The notes: generated from the letters alone by a model not told the origin. Shown: positions 1 through 7,445, counted from the first letter of the stretch. The stretch is DNA of 33,704 bases from Methanomassiliicoccaceae archaeon (GCA_009786295.1 WQTN01000143.1:1-33704); one strand, 5' to 3'. Program-made: numbers and translations.

Positions 1-161
1 ATCCTCTGCCTGCTTCTTGACCAGAAGTGTGTGTAGCCCGTGACCTTCATGAGTTCAAAGGCCTCTCTGTTGACCCACGCGACCATAAGAACTTCATTTG
101 TCAGGTGATCCTGTATCACCGCGGGGATAAGCCCATCTTTATCGAATTTCAGATCGGTCAT
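1..161 (-). CDS. hisI: Phosphoribosyl-AMP cyclohydrolase, N-terminal part (runs off the window)
   Basis: Reading the minus strand from an ATG at 161 gives 53 codons that remain open to the window edge. The product begins MTDLKFDKDGLIPAVIQD and continues with NEVLMVAWVNREAF, a Tyr-Thr-His-Phe-Trp-Ser-Arg-Ser block and then Arg-Gln-Arg. This is the start of HisI, which opens the adenine ring of phosphoribosyl-AMP in histidine synthesis. The ATG overlaps the hisF stop codon in an ATGA arrangement, so it is translationally coupled and the last visible gene of the hisBFI group. The C-terminal half, with the remaining zinc ligands, lies outside the window, so a fusion to HisE cannot be judged. Confidence 0.93.
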   Translation of the reverse strand, partial: MTDLKFDKDGLIPAVIQDHLTNEVLMVAWVNREAFELMKVTGYTHFWSRSRQR

Positions 162-910
162 CTTACTGGTACCCCTTTGTCTTTCAGATATTCCTTGACC
201 TGCATCACTGTGAATTGTTTGTAGTGGAACACCGATGCGGCCAATGCGGCCGAGACGTTCGTCTGGGTGAAGACCTCATAGAAGTCTTCCAGCTTTCCGC
301 ATCCGCCCGACGCTATGACGGGAATATTCACCTCGTCCGCGATCGCGGCGGTCACGGCTATGTCATATCCGTTCTTCACGCCGTCCGCGTCCATAGAGGT
401 GAGGAGGATCTCTCCTGCGCCGAGATCCTCGGCTCTTTTCGCCCATTCTATCGCATCAAGGCCGGTAGCTCTGGTGCCGCCGTGAGAAAGGACCTCCCAG
501 CCCTTTCCTACCTTCTTCACATCTATCGCGATGACCACGCACTGCCTTCCGAACCTCTCTGCCGATTCAGATATCATTTTAGGGTTCGTGATAGCCGCCG
601 AGTTAACCGATACTTTGTCCGCACCGGCATTGAGGGCATCGCGCATCTCGTCTGCGCTCCTTATCCCTCCCCCGACAGTAAGCGGAACGAACACTCTCTT
701 AGCGGTCTCGGAGACAAGATCAAGGGTCGTCTGCCTGTATTCCAACGAGGCCGCAATGTCAAGGAACGTTATCTCATCTGCTCCGTCATTGCTGTATTCC
801 TCTGCCATATCCGGAGGGGAGCCGACATCTTTCAGGCCCAGGAAGTTCACTCCCTTGACCACTTTCCCGTTCTTCACGTCAAGACAGGGAATGATCCTCT
901 TCGTAAGCAT
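158..910 (-). CDS. hisF: Imidazole glycerol phosphate synthase, cyclase subunit HisF
   Basis: This 250-residue (beta/alpha)8 barrel has the normal HisF length. It joins ammonia from HisH to PRFAR, giving imidazole glycerol phosphate and AICAR. It starts MLTKRIIPCLDVKNGKVVKG, and the two catalytic aspartates fall at the usual places, Asp11 and Asp130 (in VVIAIDVKK). Both phosphate-binding regions are visible: TVGGGIRS around residue 78 and IASGGCGK near residue 200. The gene directly abuts hisB (hisB stop 911-913, hisF start at 910) and overlaps hisI by four bases. Its glutaminase partner hisH is in the upstream his cluster. Confidence 0.97.
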   Translation of the reverse strand: MLTKRIIPCLDVKNGKVVKGVNFLGLKDVGSPPDMAEEYSNDGADEITFLDIAASLEYRQTTLDLVSETAKRVFVPLTVGGGIRSADEMRDALNAGADKVSVNSAAITNPKMISESAERFGRQCVVIAIDVKKVGKGWEVLSHGGTRATGLDAIEWAKRAEDLGAGEILLTSMDADGVKNGYDIAVTAAIADEVNIPVIASGGCGKLEDFYEVFTQTNVSAALAASVFHYKQFTVMQVKEYLKDKGVPVR

Positions 911-1459
911 TCATCCCACCTTGGGCCTGTCCTTTGTGCTGAGTTCCGTTTTTCTAGGCAAGACAGCGTTCCTCAGTGCGGTCCCGAGGGCCTTGAAGGT
1001 CGCTTCCACAATGTGGTGGTCGTCGAAACCTCTTATCTGCACCACATGCAGCGTTATTCCAGAGGACATCGCGAAGCTTCGCAGGAAGTGATGATACAGC
1101 TGGTCGGGGCAGTCGATCTCTGCGAACGGCCTGTCGATTATGTCGACGGAGACCATCATCAGAGCATCGTCCATCGGGATGACCACGGTGGACATTCTTT
1201 CCACCGGCCTGTCGTCGAGAGCCTTCTTGAATGCGGTTCCGAGCGATATCGCAGCATCCTCGATGAGGTGGTGATCATTGTCTCCAGAAGCTTTCATGCA
1301 GATGTCGAAAGAACCGTACCTCGCAAAGGTCTCCACCATGTGTTTAAGGAACTGTACGTCGCACTCGACGTCGAACTTACCGGTTCCGTCAATGTTCAAT
1401 TTGACCGAGACATTTGTCTCCCGTGTACTGCGTTCCAGTTCAGCTGCCCTTTTTGTCAT
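911..1459 (-). CDS. hisB: Imidazoleglycerol-phosphate dehydratase HisB
   Basis: The 182-residue product dehydrates imidazole glycerol phosphate to imidazole acetol phosphate. It carries both manganese-binding His-His-x-x-Glu boxes: GDNDHHLIEDA in the first half, and GFDDHHIVEATFKALG in the second, where Asp replaces the more usual Asn. HM in QFLKHMVETFARYGSFD marks another metal ligand; the Tyr in ARYG stands where, from memory, many homologues have His. It is monofunctional, with no phosphatase domain. The frame stays open to an ATG at 1537, but those 26 extra residues are unlike HisB. A TATA-like box at 1483-1496 sits about 30 bases before 1459, supporting the start used here and a nearly leaderless message. 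Confidence 0.94.
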   Translation of the reverse strand: MTKRAAELERSTRETNVSVKLNIDGTGKFDVECDVQFLKHMVETFARYGSFDICMKASGDNDHHLIEDAAISLGTAFKKALDDRPVERMSTVVIPMDDALMMVSVDIIDRPFAEIDCPDQLYHHFLRSFAMSSGITLHVVQIRGFDDHHIVEATFKALGTALRNAVLPRKTELSTKDRPKVG

Positions 1460-1482
1460 ATGCTGTTTGAATGGGGACGATT

Positions 1483-1496
1483 CTATAATAATTATA
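1483..1496 (-). promoter_or_regulatory. TATA-like promoter element of hisBFI
   Basis: On the minus strand this reads TATAATTATTATAG, centred about 30 bases before the hisB ATG at 1459. The spacing fits an archaeal TATA box driving a message with almost no leader. No Shine-Dalgarno sequence precedes the ATG. It indicates that hisBFI has its own promoter and does not depend only on read-through from hisA. Confidence 0.5.
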
Positions 1497-1563
1497 CTAA
1501 ACACGAATGCTAGCCAAAACGGTCGGTGATGCATCATGTATGAATCGACAACATATGATGCTA

Positions 1564-1626
1564 TGATGTAATTTACATCAAATTTTTAATGTAAATTACA
1601 TTAATTCGTTGATGTGATTTACATAA
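1564..1626. promoter_or_regulatory. Three 17-base palindromes at exact 23-base spacing (candidate operator array)
   Basis: Site 1 is 1564-1580, TGATGTAA-T-TTACATCA, a perfect dyad. Site 2 is 1587-1603, TAATGTAA-A-TTACATTA, also perfect. Site 3 is 1610-1626, TGATGTGA-T-TTACATAA, a degenerate dyad. Their centres (1572, 1595, 1618) are exactly 23 bases apart, about two helical turns. The array lies just past the hisA stop and roughly 70-130 bases upstream of the hisB TATA box. The architecture suggests cooperative binding of dimeric regulators on one DNA face. The binding protein is unknown. Confidence 0.6.
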
Positions 1627-1642
1627 ATATGGATGTGAGCGG

Positions 1643-2356
1643 TCAAGAAAACCAAGGCCTGTCCCACTCCCACGGCCTGATCTTTTCTGTGTATAACGCA
1701 AGACCGACGACAGCGCCTTCCGCACCGAGTCTGCTCAGAGTTTTGCAGTCGGACTCTGCGGTCACTCCGCCGGAGGATATCACTCTGTGAGGGCATTTCG
1801 ATATGAAGTTCCTGCATTGATCGGCATCTATGCCGCCCATCTGCCCCTCGACGCTGACGTTCGTATTCAGAACGCCGCCCAGCGGCATTTCTCTGATGGT
1901 ATCGAACATGCTCTCTACAGAGACATCGTAAGAGCCCTGCCATCCGTTGACCACCAGCGAACCGTTCTTTGTGTCCATCCCCGCCATGATCTTTCCCGGA
2001 TGTTTGTCTGCGATCATTGAAAGCCAGTCAGGCTCTTTGATCGCTTTGGTCCCTACGATCACTCTTTCCGCGCCTGCCGAGATAAGATCATCAACTGATT
2101 TGGTTGACCTTATTCCCCCGCCGATCTCTACCGGCACTCCGCATTCTTTGATTATTTTTTTGAATATCTGGAGATTATTGCCCTTTCCGAACGCCCCGTC
2201 CAGATCCACAAGGTGAAGGTACGGCGCACCTTTCTCGACCCAGGACATCGCTGTTCTGAAAGGATCGGGAAGTATTATCTTCTGGCTTCCGAGTTCTCCT
2301 CCCACAAGCTGAACGACCTTGTGGTCAAGAACATCCACCGCGGGTATGACCATCAT
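1643..2356 (-). CDS. hisA: Phosphoribosylformimino-5-aminoimidazole carboxamide ribotide isomerase HisA
   Basis: This 237-residue barrel isomerises ProFAR to PRFAR, the HisF substrate. It begins MMVIPAVDVLDHKVVQLVGG. The catalytic acids correspond to Asp8 and Asp128 (AGMDTKNG). Phosphate-binding EIGGGIRS lies near residue 78 and VISSGGV near residue 193, and the length is normal for HisA. The start overlaps the hisH stop (ATGA), making it the last gene of the hisGCHA run. Downstream comes the 183-base gap with the palindrome array before hisB. The ending WEWDRPWFS is short and aromatic but leaves the barrel complete. Confidence 0.96.
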   Translation of the reverse strand: MMVIPAVDVLDHKVVQLVGGELGSQKIILPDPFRTAMSWVEKGAPYLHLVDLDGAFGKGNNLQIFKKIIKECGVPVEIGGGIRSTKSVDDLISAGAERVIVGTKAIKEPDWLSMIADKHPGKIMAGMDTKNGSLVVNGWQGSYDVSVESMFDTIREMPLGGVLNTNVSVEGQMGGIDADQCRNFISKCPHRVISSGGVTAESDCKTLSRLGAEGAVVGLALYTEKIRPWEWDRPWFS

Positions 2357-2952
2357 GCGTTTTCCTCCGCGAATGCAATGAAATTCTTTATCAGCGCAAG
2401 TCCGGAGACTGAGCTTTTCTCAGGGTGGAACTGCGTCCCGTATGTGTTCGCGACCCTGAAGAAGGACGGGAACGTCTCGCCCCCGTATTCGGTGGTCCCG
2501 ATGATGTTGTTAGGATTGTCGGCGGAACCTCTGTATGAGTGCGCAAAATAGAATTCTCTTCTGTTTATGCCGTCCATGAGTCTGTCTGCTGTGGTCACAG
2601 TGTTCCATCCCATGTGAGGTATCCGTTCCGCCGAGAGCTTGACGATCCTGCCGCCGAATGCGCCGATCCCCGCCGACGACCCTTCTTCGCTGGAATCGAA
2701 CAGTATCTGTGCGCCGATGCATATCCCGAGGGCAGGGACCCCCGACAGCAGACGTTCCTTGATGTCCTCTTTGTAACAGAGGAGCTTTCCCATGGTCGAG
2801 TCGAAAGCTCCGACGCCGGGGAATACGATGCAGTCAGAGTTCAGAAGGTCTTTCATATCGGCTGCGACCCTGACGGCGGCACCGTTCTTCTCAAATGCCT
2901 TTTTGACCGAGTGAAGATTTCCGACGCCGTAGTCGGCAATGGTCACTTTCAA
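2353..2952 (-). CDS. hisH: Imidazole glycerol phosphate synthase, glutaminase subunit HisH
   Basis: The 199-residue class I glutamine amidotransferase hydrolyses glutamine and channels ammonia to HisF. The nucleophile is Cys78 in GICIGAQ (more often GICLGMQ), and His176 with Glu178 in TQFHPEKS complete the catalytic triad. The oxyanion-region PGVGAF is near residue 45. It overlaps hisC upstream and hisA downstream by four bases each, so the cluster is tightly coupled. HisF is encoded in the adjacent hisBFI group. Confidence 0.96.
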   Translation of the reverse strand: MKVTIADYGVGNLHSVKKAFEKNGAAVRVAADMKDLLNSDCIVFPGVGAFDSTMGKLLCYKEDIKERLLSGVPALGICIGAQILFDSSEEGSSAGIGAFGGRIVKLSAERIPHMGWNTVTTADRLMDGINRREFYFAHSYRGSADNPNNIIGTTEYGGETFPSFFRVANTYGTQFHPEKSSVSGLALIKNFIAFAEENA

Positions 2953-4001
2953 CTGAAATCCTCCAATATGTCCGAGATCTTGCTGAGGAGCTCATTGTTC
3001 ATGGTTTCTGTTCCGACAGTAAAGCGGACGCAGTTCTCCATCCTCCTCTTGCTGCCGAAATCCCTTACCAGTACCCCTTTTTTCTTCAAAGCGTCCGTAA
3101 GGGCAGCGTGATCGATCGGAGACCTCGCCAGGATGAAGTTGGAATCCGACGGGAATGGATCGAAACCAAGCTTTGAAAGGCCCGAAGACAGTTTCGGCCT
3201 CTCGGTCCGTACCATCGCAACGCTTCTTTTTATGAAATCCTGGTCTTTCACGGCGGCTATCGCGGCCCCCTCGCTCAGGCTGTTCAGGGAATATGGGATC
3301 TTTACCGCATTCATCATCTCGGCCAGATCTTTGTTCGCAACTGCATACCCGACTCTCAAAGCCGCCATCGCATATGCCTTTGAGAATGTTCGGATCACTA
3401 CCATATTATCGAATTCGTTCACAAAGGGGATCATCGAATTCTCGGAATATTCGCCGTATGCCTCATCGGCGACGACTATGCCTCCGAATCCTGCCAGAAC
3501 CTCTTCGATGTCTTTTTGCCTGAAGGAGTTTCCGGTAGGGTTGTTCGGAGAAGCAAGTATGACGATCTTCGCCCTCGAGGAGATGATGTCATCGACGTCA
3601 AGCTGGAAATCGTCCGTAAGTTCGGAATAGAGCACTTTGCCGCCGTTCATCTGGGCAAAGTAGTCGTATAAGCTGTATGAAGGGTAAGGGACAAGGCAGT
3701 CGTTCCCCCATTCGGTGAATGTTTTGAAGAGGACATCAAGCATCTCGTCGGATCCGCTTCCGGCGACGAAGTTATCCATCTCCAGACCGTAAAGGGAAGC
3801 GAGAGCGCATCTGAGGCCGTCGGAGTATGTCCGCGGGTAATCGTTCAGATCTATCTTCTGTTCTCTGATGAACTTCACGGCGGCAGGGTTCGCGCCGAGA
3901 ACGTTTGTGTTGGTGTCGAGTCTGAGCTCTCCTTTGATGTCGGGACTGTAATATTTCTTGAAGCCTCTGGCAGTGCTCCTCATTATGTCCCTTGAGACCA
4001 T
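2949..4001 (-). CDS. hisC: Histidinol-phosphate aminotransferase HisC
   Basis: This fold-type I PLP enzyme of 350 residues transaminates imidazole acetol phosphate to histidinol phosphate. The PLP lysine is in TFSKAYAMAALRVGY (about residue 208). The cofactor-binding ASPNNPTG block is near 150, VADEAYGEY near 178, and the phosphate-contacting AGSGSDE near 80. An ATG at 4001 shares one base with the hisG stop; a GTG immediately before it (4004) is an alternative that would add one residue. The gene overlaps hisH by four bases. The substrate assignment rests on the his context as well as sequence. Confidence 0.94.
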   Translation of the reverse strand: MVSRDIMRSTARGFKKYYSPDIKGELRLDTNTNVLGANPAAVKFIREQKIDLNDYPRTYSDGLRCALASLYGLEMDNFVAGSGSDEMLDVLFKTFTEWGNDCLVPYPSYSLYDYFAQMNGGKVLYSELTDDFQLDVDDIISSRAKIVILASPNNPTGNSFRQKDIEEVLAGFGGIVVADEAYGEYSENSMIPFVNEFDNMVVIRTFSKAYAMAALRVGYAVANKDLAEMMNAVKIPYSLNSLSEGAAIAAVKDQDFIKRSVAMVRTERPKLSSGLSKLGFDPFPSDSNFILARSPIDHAALTDALKKKGVLVRDFGSKRRMENCVRFTVGTETMNNELLSKISDILEDFS

Positions 4002-4864
4002 CACTCCACCAGCCTTTCTATCGAAAGTGTGAGTATGCCCTTTGCACCGAGCCTTTTGAGATCGTTTACAGCTTTGTAGACATCCCTGGAACGGACCACG
4101 ACATGTACGGCGACCATCTTATCGTTCCCGGCGATATTCAGGACCGTCGGCCCGCCTATTCCCGGAAGCAGTTTTTCCACCTGTTCCAACTTGCTTTTTG
4201 GAACATCCGCCATAAGGTATTTGCGGTCCTCCGCGGTCATCACGCTTTTGATGGAGGCAACAACATCGTCTATCTCCGCGCCGTTCTTTTTCAGCGCTGC
4301 GTCCGATGAGTAGATGGCAGCCTGGGAATCCATTATCTTGGATATCTCCGCGAGACGGTTCATCTTGAGCGTAGAACCGGAGGCGACGAGATCCACTATA
4401 AGATCGGATATCCCCAGATACGGCATGATCTCCGCCGCTCCGGATATCTCGATCACCGATATCTCTTTGCCTTTTGATTTGAAGAATTTCTTTGTGAGGT
4501 TGGGGAACGATGTTGCTACTTTCGCTCCGTTCGGGATATCATCGATGTTTTTGATCCCTGAGGATTCGGGAGCGGCCACCGAAAGGCGGCATGCGCCGAA
4601 CTCCAGGTCCATAAGTTTCTTGATCTTGTATCCGGACTCGGCGGCCAGGTCTTCCCCGGTTATCCCGATGTCGATGGCGCCCGTGGCGATGAATGCGGGT
4701 ATGTCCTGCGCACGGATGAACATTATCTCAATGTTTTGGTCCTTCGCCGTCACATACAGCTTCCTTCCCCAGTCCTCTCCCAGATCTATTCCTGACTTCA
4801 GCAGGAGTTCCACTGCCCGCTCGTTGAGCCTTCCTTTGTTGGGGACAGCCATCTTTATTGCCAT
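4001..4864 (-). CDS. hisG: ATP phosphoribosyltransferase HisG, long form
   Basis: HisG couples ATP and PRPP in the committed step of histidine synthesis. At 287 residues this is the long form: a two-lobed catalytic part (about 1-210) and a C-terminal ACT-like regulatory domain (about 215-287, starting near MADVPKSKLEQVEKLLPG). That domain normally mediates feedback inhibition by histidine, so no HisZ is expected. The PRPP loop is visible as SDLIVDLVASGSTLKMN (about 153-169), and the start MAIKMAVPNKGRL is typical. A Shine-Dalgarno-like AGAGGT (4871-4876) lies six bases before the ATG. It is the first gene of hisGCHA, 80 bases after the ATPase gene. Confidence 0.96.
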   Translation of the reverse strand: MAIKMAVPNKGRLNERAVELLLKSGIDLGEDWGRKLYVTAKDQNIEIMFIRAQDIPAFIATGAIDIGITGEDLAAESGYKIKKLMDLEFGACRLSVAAPESSGIKNIDDIPNGAKVATSFPNLTKKFFKSKGKEISVIEISGAAEIMPYLGISDLIVDLVASGSTLKMNRLAEISKIMDSQAAIYSSDAALKKNGAEIDDVVASIKSVMTAEDRKYLMADVPKSKLEQVEKLLPGIGGPTVLNIAGNDKMVAVHVVVRSRDVYKAVNDLKRLGAKGILTLSIERLVE

Positions 4865-4884
4865 AGATTAACCTCTGGTTCTTT

Positions 4885-4896
4885 CAATATAAAAGG
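4885..4896 (-). promoter_or_regulatory. TATA-like promoter element of hisGCHA
   Basis: The minus strand reads CCTTTTATATTG about 25 bases before the hisG ATG. It is flanked by an 8-base inverted repeat, with CTGGTTCT at 4875-4882 and AGAACCAG at 4925-4932 on the plus strand, about 50 bases apart centre to centre. The TATA position implies a very short leader, which is slightly at odds with the ribosome-site-like AGAGGT at 4871-4876. Confidence 0.45.
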
Positions 4897-4944
4897 TAGT
4901 AGATAAGGTTTTCACGCTCTGGAGAGAACCAGCAGGCAGCCTGT

Positions 4945-6135
4945 TCACCTTTTTCCGAGAAGAAAATCAACTATGTTCAGATGTCTTATCCCATTCGGCA
5001 GGTCAGCCCTGATGATGTCTGTTGAGATGACTGTCTTCGGATAGCTGTCTCTCAGACCGTTCAGCGCTTTAAGCTCCCTTTCTTTGACCTTCTCTTCTTT
5101 CATAGAATAGACGACCTGATAGTATTCTGTGCCTTTGCTGGTATTCACCGAGAAATCCACTTCTCTGTCGCCGTATTTGCCGACCGTCACGCGATCTCCT
5201 TTCCTGATGAGTTCCAGATAGACAAGGTTCTCCATGAGTCTGCCATAGTCTTCCGTTCCATAATTCAGAGAGATGTTCCTCAGACCGACATCCACTGAAT
5301 AATATTTCGGGCTGTGCGACAATACTGTACTCTTGAGATCGTATTTTTCGGCTTTATAAAGAATATAGCATTGCTCCAGCAGCCTCAGGTATTTGTCCAC
5401 GGTGGTCTTGTGCACATTGCCGAGAGATGTAGCTATCCCGTTAGCGGAGATGGGGTTTCCGATATTCATCATCATGAACCTAACAACACGTTCAAACTCC
5501 GCCACATTCAATATCTTTCCCCTCATGACCGCATCTTTGTAGATTATTGATGCATAAAGGCCGTCCAGCAGTGCTCTTATCGCGCGTTCTCCGGCGAACG
5601 GATCGATGCCGGGGAACGCACCGTATCGGATGTATTTGTCAAATAATTCGTACTTGTCCAGTCCTTTGTCGGAATGCAGTTCGGAGTATTCTTCGAAAGA
5701 CAGCGGAAGCATCTCGATCGAGACGTATCTGCCTGTGATGTAGGTTGAAAGTTCAGATGACAGGAGTTTGGAGTTGGATCCCGTAATATAGACATCTGCG
5801 CCCGTCCCTGCCAGTAAGGCATTTACCGGGATCTCCCAATCTTTGATCCTTTGTACCTCATCAAGAATTACGTACGTTATCTCTGTTCCGAGGTTTTCTT
5901 TGAAGTATCTCTTCAGATCTTCCCCGTCTGTTATGAAATCAAACTCCGTTGATTCGAAGTCCATGTAAATGATGTTCTTCTTCTTCACGCCGGACGAGAT
6001 CAGCCGTTCGACCATCTGTTCCATCAGAGTGGATTTCCCACACCGCCTCACGCCGCATATTATTTTTGCAACATCGGTCAGGCCCTTGAATTCCCAAAGG
6101 AAGTTGAGATACTGCGTTCTTTCTACGGTGTCCAT
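4945..6135 (-). CDS. AAA-family ATPase with C-terminal DUF4143 domain
   Basis: The 396-residue protein has an N-terminal AAA_14-type ATPase: Walker A GVRRCGKST at 28-36, Walker B VILDEVQ at 89-95, and a sensor-like ITGSNS near 117. The C-terminal half (about 200-360) matches the DUF4143 pattern, with a winged-helix-like stretch (ANGIATSLGNVHKTTVDKYL) followed by an Asp/Val-rich nuclease-like fold ending REVDFSVN and YYQVVYSM. These proteins are abundant in archaea and Bacteroidetes; their cellular role is not settled. It has its own TATA-like box and no Shine-Dalgarno, consistent with leaderless translation. Its neighbour is a Fic protein, suggesting an accessory pair, but linkage is not proven. 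Confidence 0.88.
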   Translation of the reverse strand: MDTVERTQYLNFLWEFKGLTDVAKIICGVRRCGKSTLMEQMVERLISSGVKKKNIIYMDFESTEFDFITDGEDLKRYFKENLGTEITYVILDEVQRIKDWEIPVNALLAGTGADVYITGSNSKLLSSELSTYITGRYVSIEMLPLSFEEYSELHSDKGLDKYELFDKYIRYGAFPGIDPFAGERAIRALLDGLYASIIYKDAVMRGKILNVAEFERVVRFMMMNIGNPISANGIATSLGNVHKTTVDKYLRLLEQCYILYKAEKYDLKSTVLSHSPKYYSVDVGLRNISLNYGTEDYGRLMENLVYLELIRKGDRVTVGKYGDREVDFSVNTSKGTEYYQVVYSMKEEKVKERELKALNGLRDSYPKTVISTDIIRADLPNGIRHLNIVDFLLGKR

Positions 6136-6155
6136 AAAAATGTATCATGTTTGTT

Positions 6156-6165
6156 GTATATTAAA
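6156..6165 (-). promoter_or_regulatory. TATA-like promoter element of the AAA/DUF4143 gene
   Basis: The minus strand reads TTTAATATAC about 25 bases before the ATG at 6135. No ribosome-binding site separates them, which fits a leaderless message. The 40-base tandem repeats begin just upstream at 6170. Confidence 0.45.
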
Positions 6166-6169
6166 TTAT

Positions 6170-6270
6170 ATTGGAGTGAAGATTAATCTTATTTTTAACA
6201 TTAGATTTCATTGGAATATAAACTAATGTTATTTTTCAAATTTGATCATACTGAAGTGAAACTTATTCTG
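6170..6270. repeat. 40-base tandem repeats, two good copies and one partial
   Basis: Units begin at 6170, 6210 and 6250. Units 1 and 2 agree at 28 of 40 positions and share ATTGGA at the start and TTATTTTT in the middle. Unit 3 keeps the pattern for about 20 bases (15 of the first 21) and runs into the 3-prime end of the fic gene. Inside lie the palindrome AAGATTAATCTT (6179-6190) and an inverted pair, AACATTAG (6197-6204) with CTAATGTT (6223-6230). The repeats sit immediately upstream of the ATPase promoter, so they may be regulator sites. Confidence 0.55.
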
Positions 6271-7369
6271 TCGGTTTTTCAAGACCTTGCGGCTTATTCG
6301 TGACCAGAGCATACTTTGTGCTGCGGCCGCCTGCATCGGGGCATCTGATGAGTATCCCCTTCGAAATAAGGTCCTTTATATCATTGACAGCAGTGTCCTG
6401 GGAGCAGTTGTTGATCTTGGCCCACCTCGAAGATGTCAGGATGTTCTGGGGTTCATCCAAAAGGATATTCGTCATTCTGCTCTGGCGTTCATTCATCACA
6501 ACAGCAGAATTGGCACGCCAGAATTCTCCCTTCTTCAATACCTCTTCTATCATCTTCATACTGTCCCGAACAGCCCGCTCCGTGCATGAAAGGAACCATT
6601 CTATCCACTCGGTCATATCTCCGTCTCCCAGACCGGACCTGTCGAGGATATCGTAATATTGTCTGCGTTCTTTGTATATGCGGGAAGAGAGGCTGTAGTA
6701 CCTCATGCTGCTGCCCTCGCTCCTTGCCAGCAGCATATCCGATATTGCCCTCGCTATGCGCCCGTTACCGTCATCGAAAGGATGGATCATAACGAACCAT
6801 ATGTGTGCGACCGCAGATTTGATCAGAACATCGGTCGCATCGTTCTCCAGCCATTTCAGGAAAGATTCCATTTCCGGCCCCACTCTTCCTGATTCTGGTG
6901 CGATGTAATGTATGCGTTCTTTTCCAAGCGCTCCGGATACCACAGACACACCCCCTGTCCTGTATTCTCCTATGGTCATCCTTCCGACATGGTCGTTTCC
7001 CAGCAGCAGAGAATGCCATTCGAACAAACGTTCCTTTGTGAGCGGTGACTTATAGCTGCGGGTGGCATCCATCATCATTCCGACGACACCATCCTCCCTT
7101 TCGGATGTCTTTCCGGAATACGTAATGCCGAGGCGTTTGTATATCGATGATCTTACATGGTCTTCGTTAAGAAATTCCGATTCGATCCTGGAAGAGTTCA
7201 TAACATCCTCCGTGATGGTATCTATGAGTTTCTTTTCGATATCCGTTTTTGTTCCTTCCATCATCCCATGCAGCTTCCCCTGAAGGAATCGCAGCCTTTG
7301 GGCTGCTGGTTCTATTTTATACGGGTCCCATCTGAAATCGGTCCATTTTTCTCTTTCGTGAATGTACAC
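6263..7369 (-). CDS. Fic-domain protein (probable AMP transferase) with N-terminal DUF4172 and C-terminal winged helix
   Basis: Fic proteins usually transfer AMP from ATP to target side chains. The catalytic loop HPFDDGNGRIAR is intact (His196 from this start), and ESEF after SSRI (about 59-64) resembles the N-terminal inhibitory helix with Glu63, although Ser stands where Gly or Asn is usual. The N terminus matches DUF4172 (VYIHEREKWTDFRWDP), and the C-terminal 70 residues form a winged-helix-like region (SSRWAKINNCSQDTAVNDI, then LISKGILIRC and GGRSTKYAL). I start at GTG 7369, giving 368 residues, because DUF4172 begins exactly there. The frame is open up to 7462, but that part is AT-rich promoter DNA with palindromes. 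The winged helix makes self-regulation plausible. Confidence 0.9.
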   Translation of the reverse strand: MYIHEREKWTDFRWDPYKIEPAAQRLRFLQGKLHGMMEGTKTDIEKKLIDTITEDVMNSSRIESEFLNEDHVRSSIYKRLGITYSGKTSEREDGVVGMMMDATRSYKSPLTKERLFEWHSLLLGNDHVGRMTIGEYRTGGVSVVSGALGKERIHYIAPESGRVGPEMESFLKWLENDATDVLIKSAVAHIWFVMIHPFDDGNGRIARAISDMLLARSEGSSMRYYSLSSRIYKERRQYYDILDRSGLGDGDMTEWIEWFLSCTERAVRDSMKMIEEVLKKGEFWRANSAVVMNERQSRMTNILLDEPQNILTSSRWAKINNCSQDTAVNDIKDLISKGILIRCPDAGGRSTKYALVTNKPQGLEKPTE

Positions 7370-7385
7370 AATATACGATAATTCC

Positions 7386-7445
7386 TCGTAGAATAAATAA
7401 TTATTCGACGAAGATATTTCGTAGAATATTAACAATATTCTCCGA
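7386..7445. promoter_or_regulatory. Two consecutive near-perfect palindromes over the fic promoter
   Basis: Dyad 1 pairs TCGTAGAATAA (7386-7396) with TTATTCGACGA (7401-7411), 10 of 11 bases complementary around a 4-base centre. Dyad 2 pairs TCGTAGAATATT (7419-7430) with AATATTCTCCGA (7434-7445), 11 of 12 complementary around a 3-base centre. The centres are about 33 bases apart. Dyad 1 covers the AT-rich stretch at 7391-7405 that would be the TATA box for a GTG start at 7369, so occupancy would block transcription. The likely ligand is the winged-helix tail of the Fic protein itself (inference). Confidence 0.6.

Noticed and set aside
215..1513. 432-codon open frame on the plus strand opposite hisF and hisB
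   Set aside because: It is antisense to two unmistakable his genes, has Arg/His-rich low-complexity composition and no recognisable motifs; it is a codon-bias shadow.
1460..1537. Longer N terminus for HisB
   Set aside because: The 26 additional residues are hydrophobic and unlike HisB, and they read through the TATA-like element placed correctly for the 1459 start.
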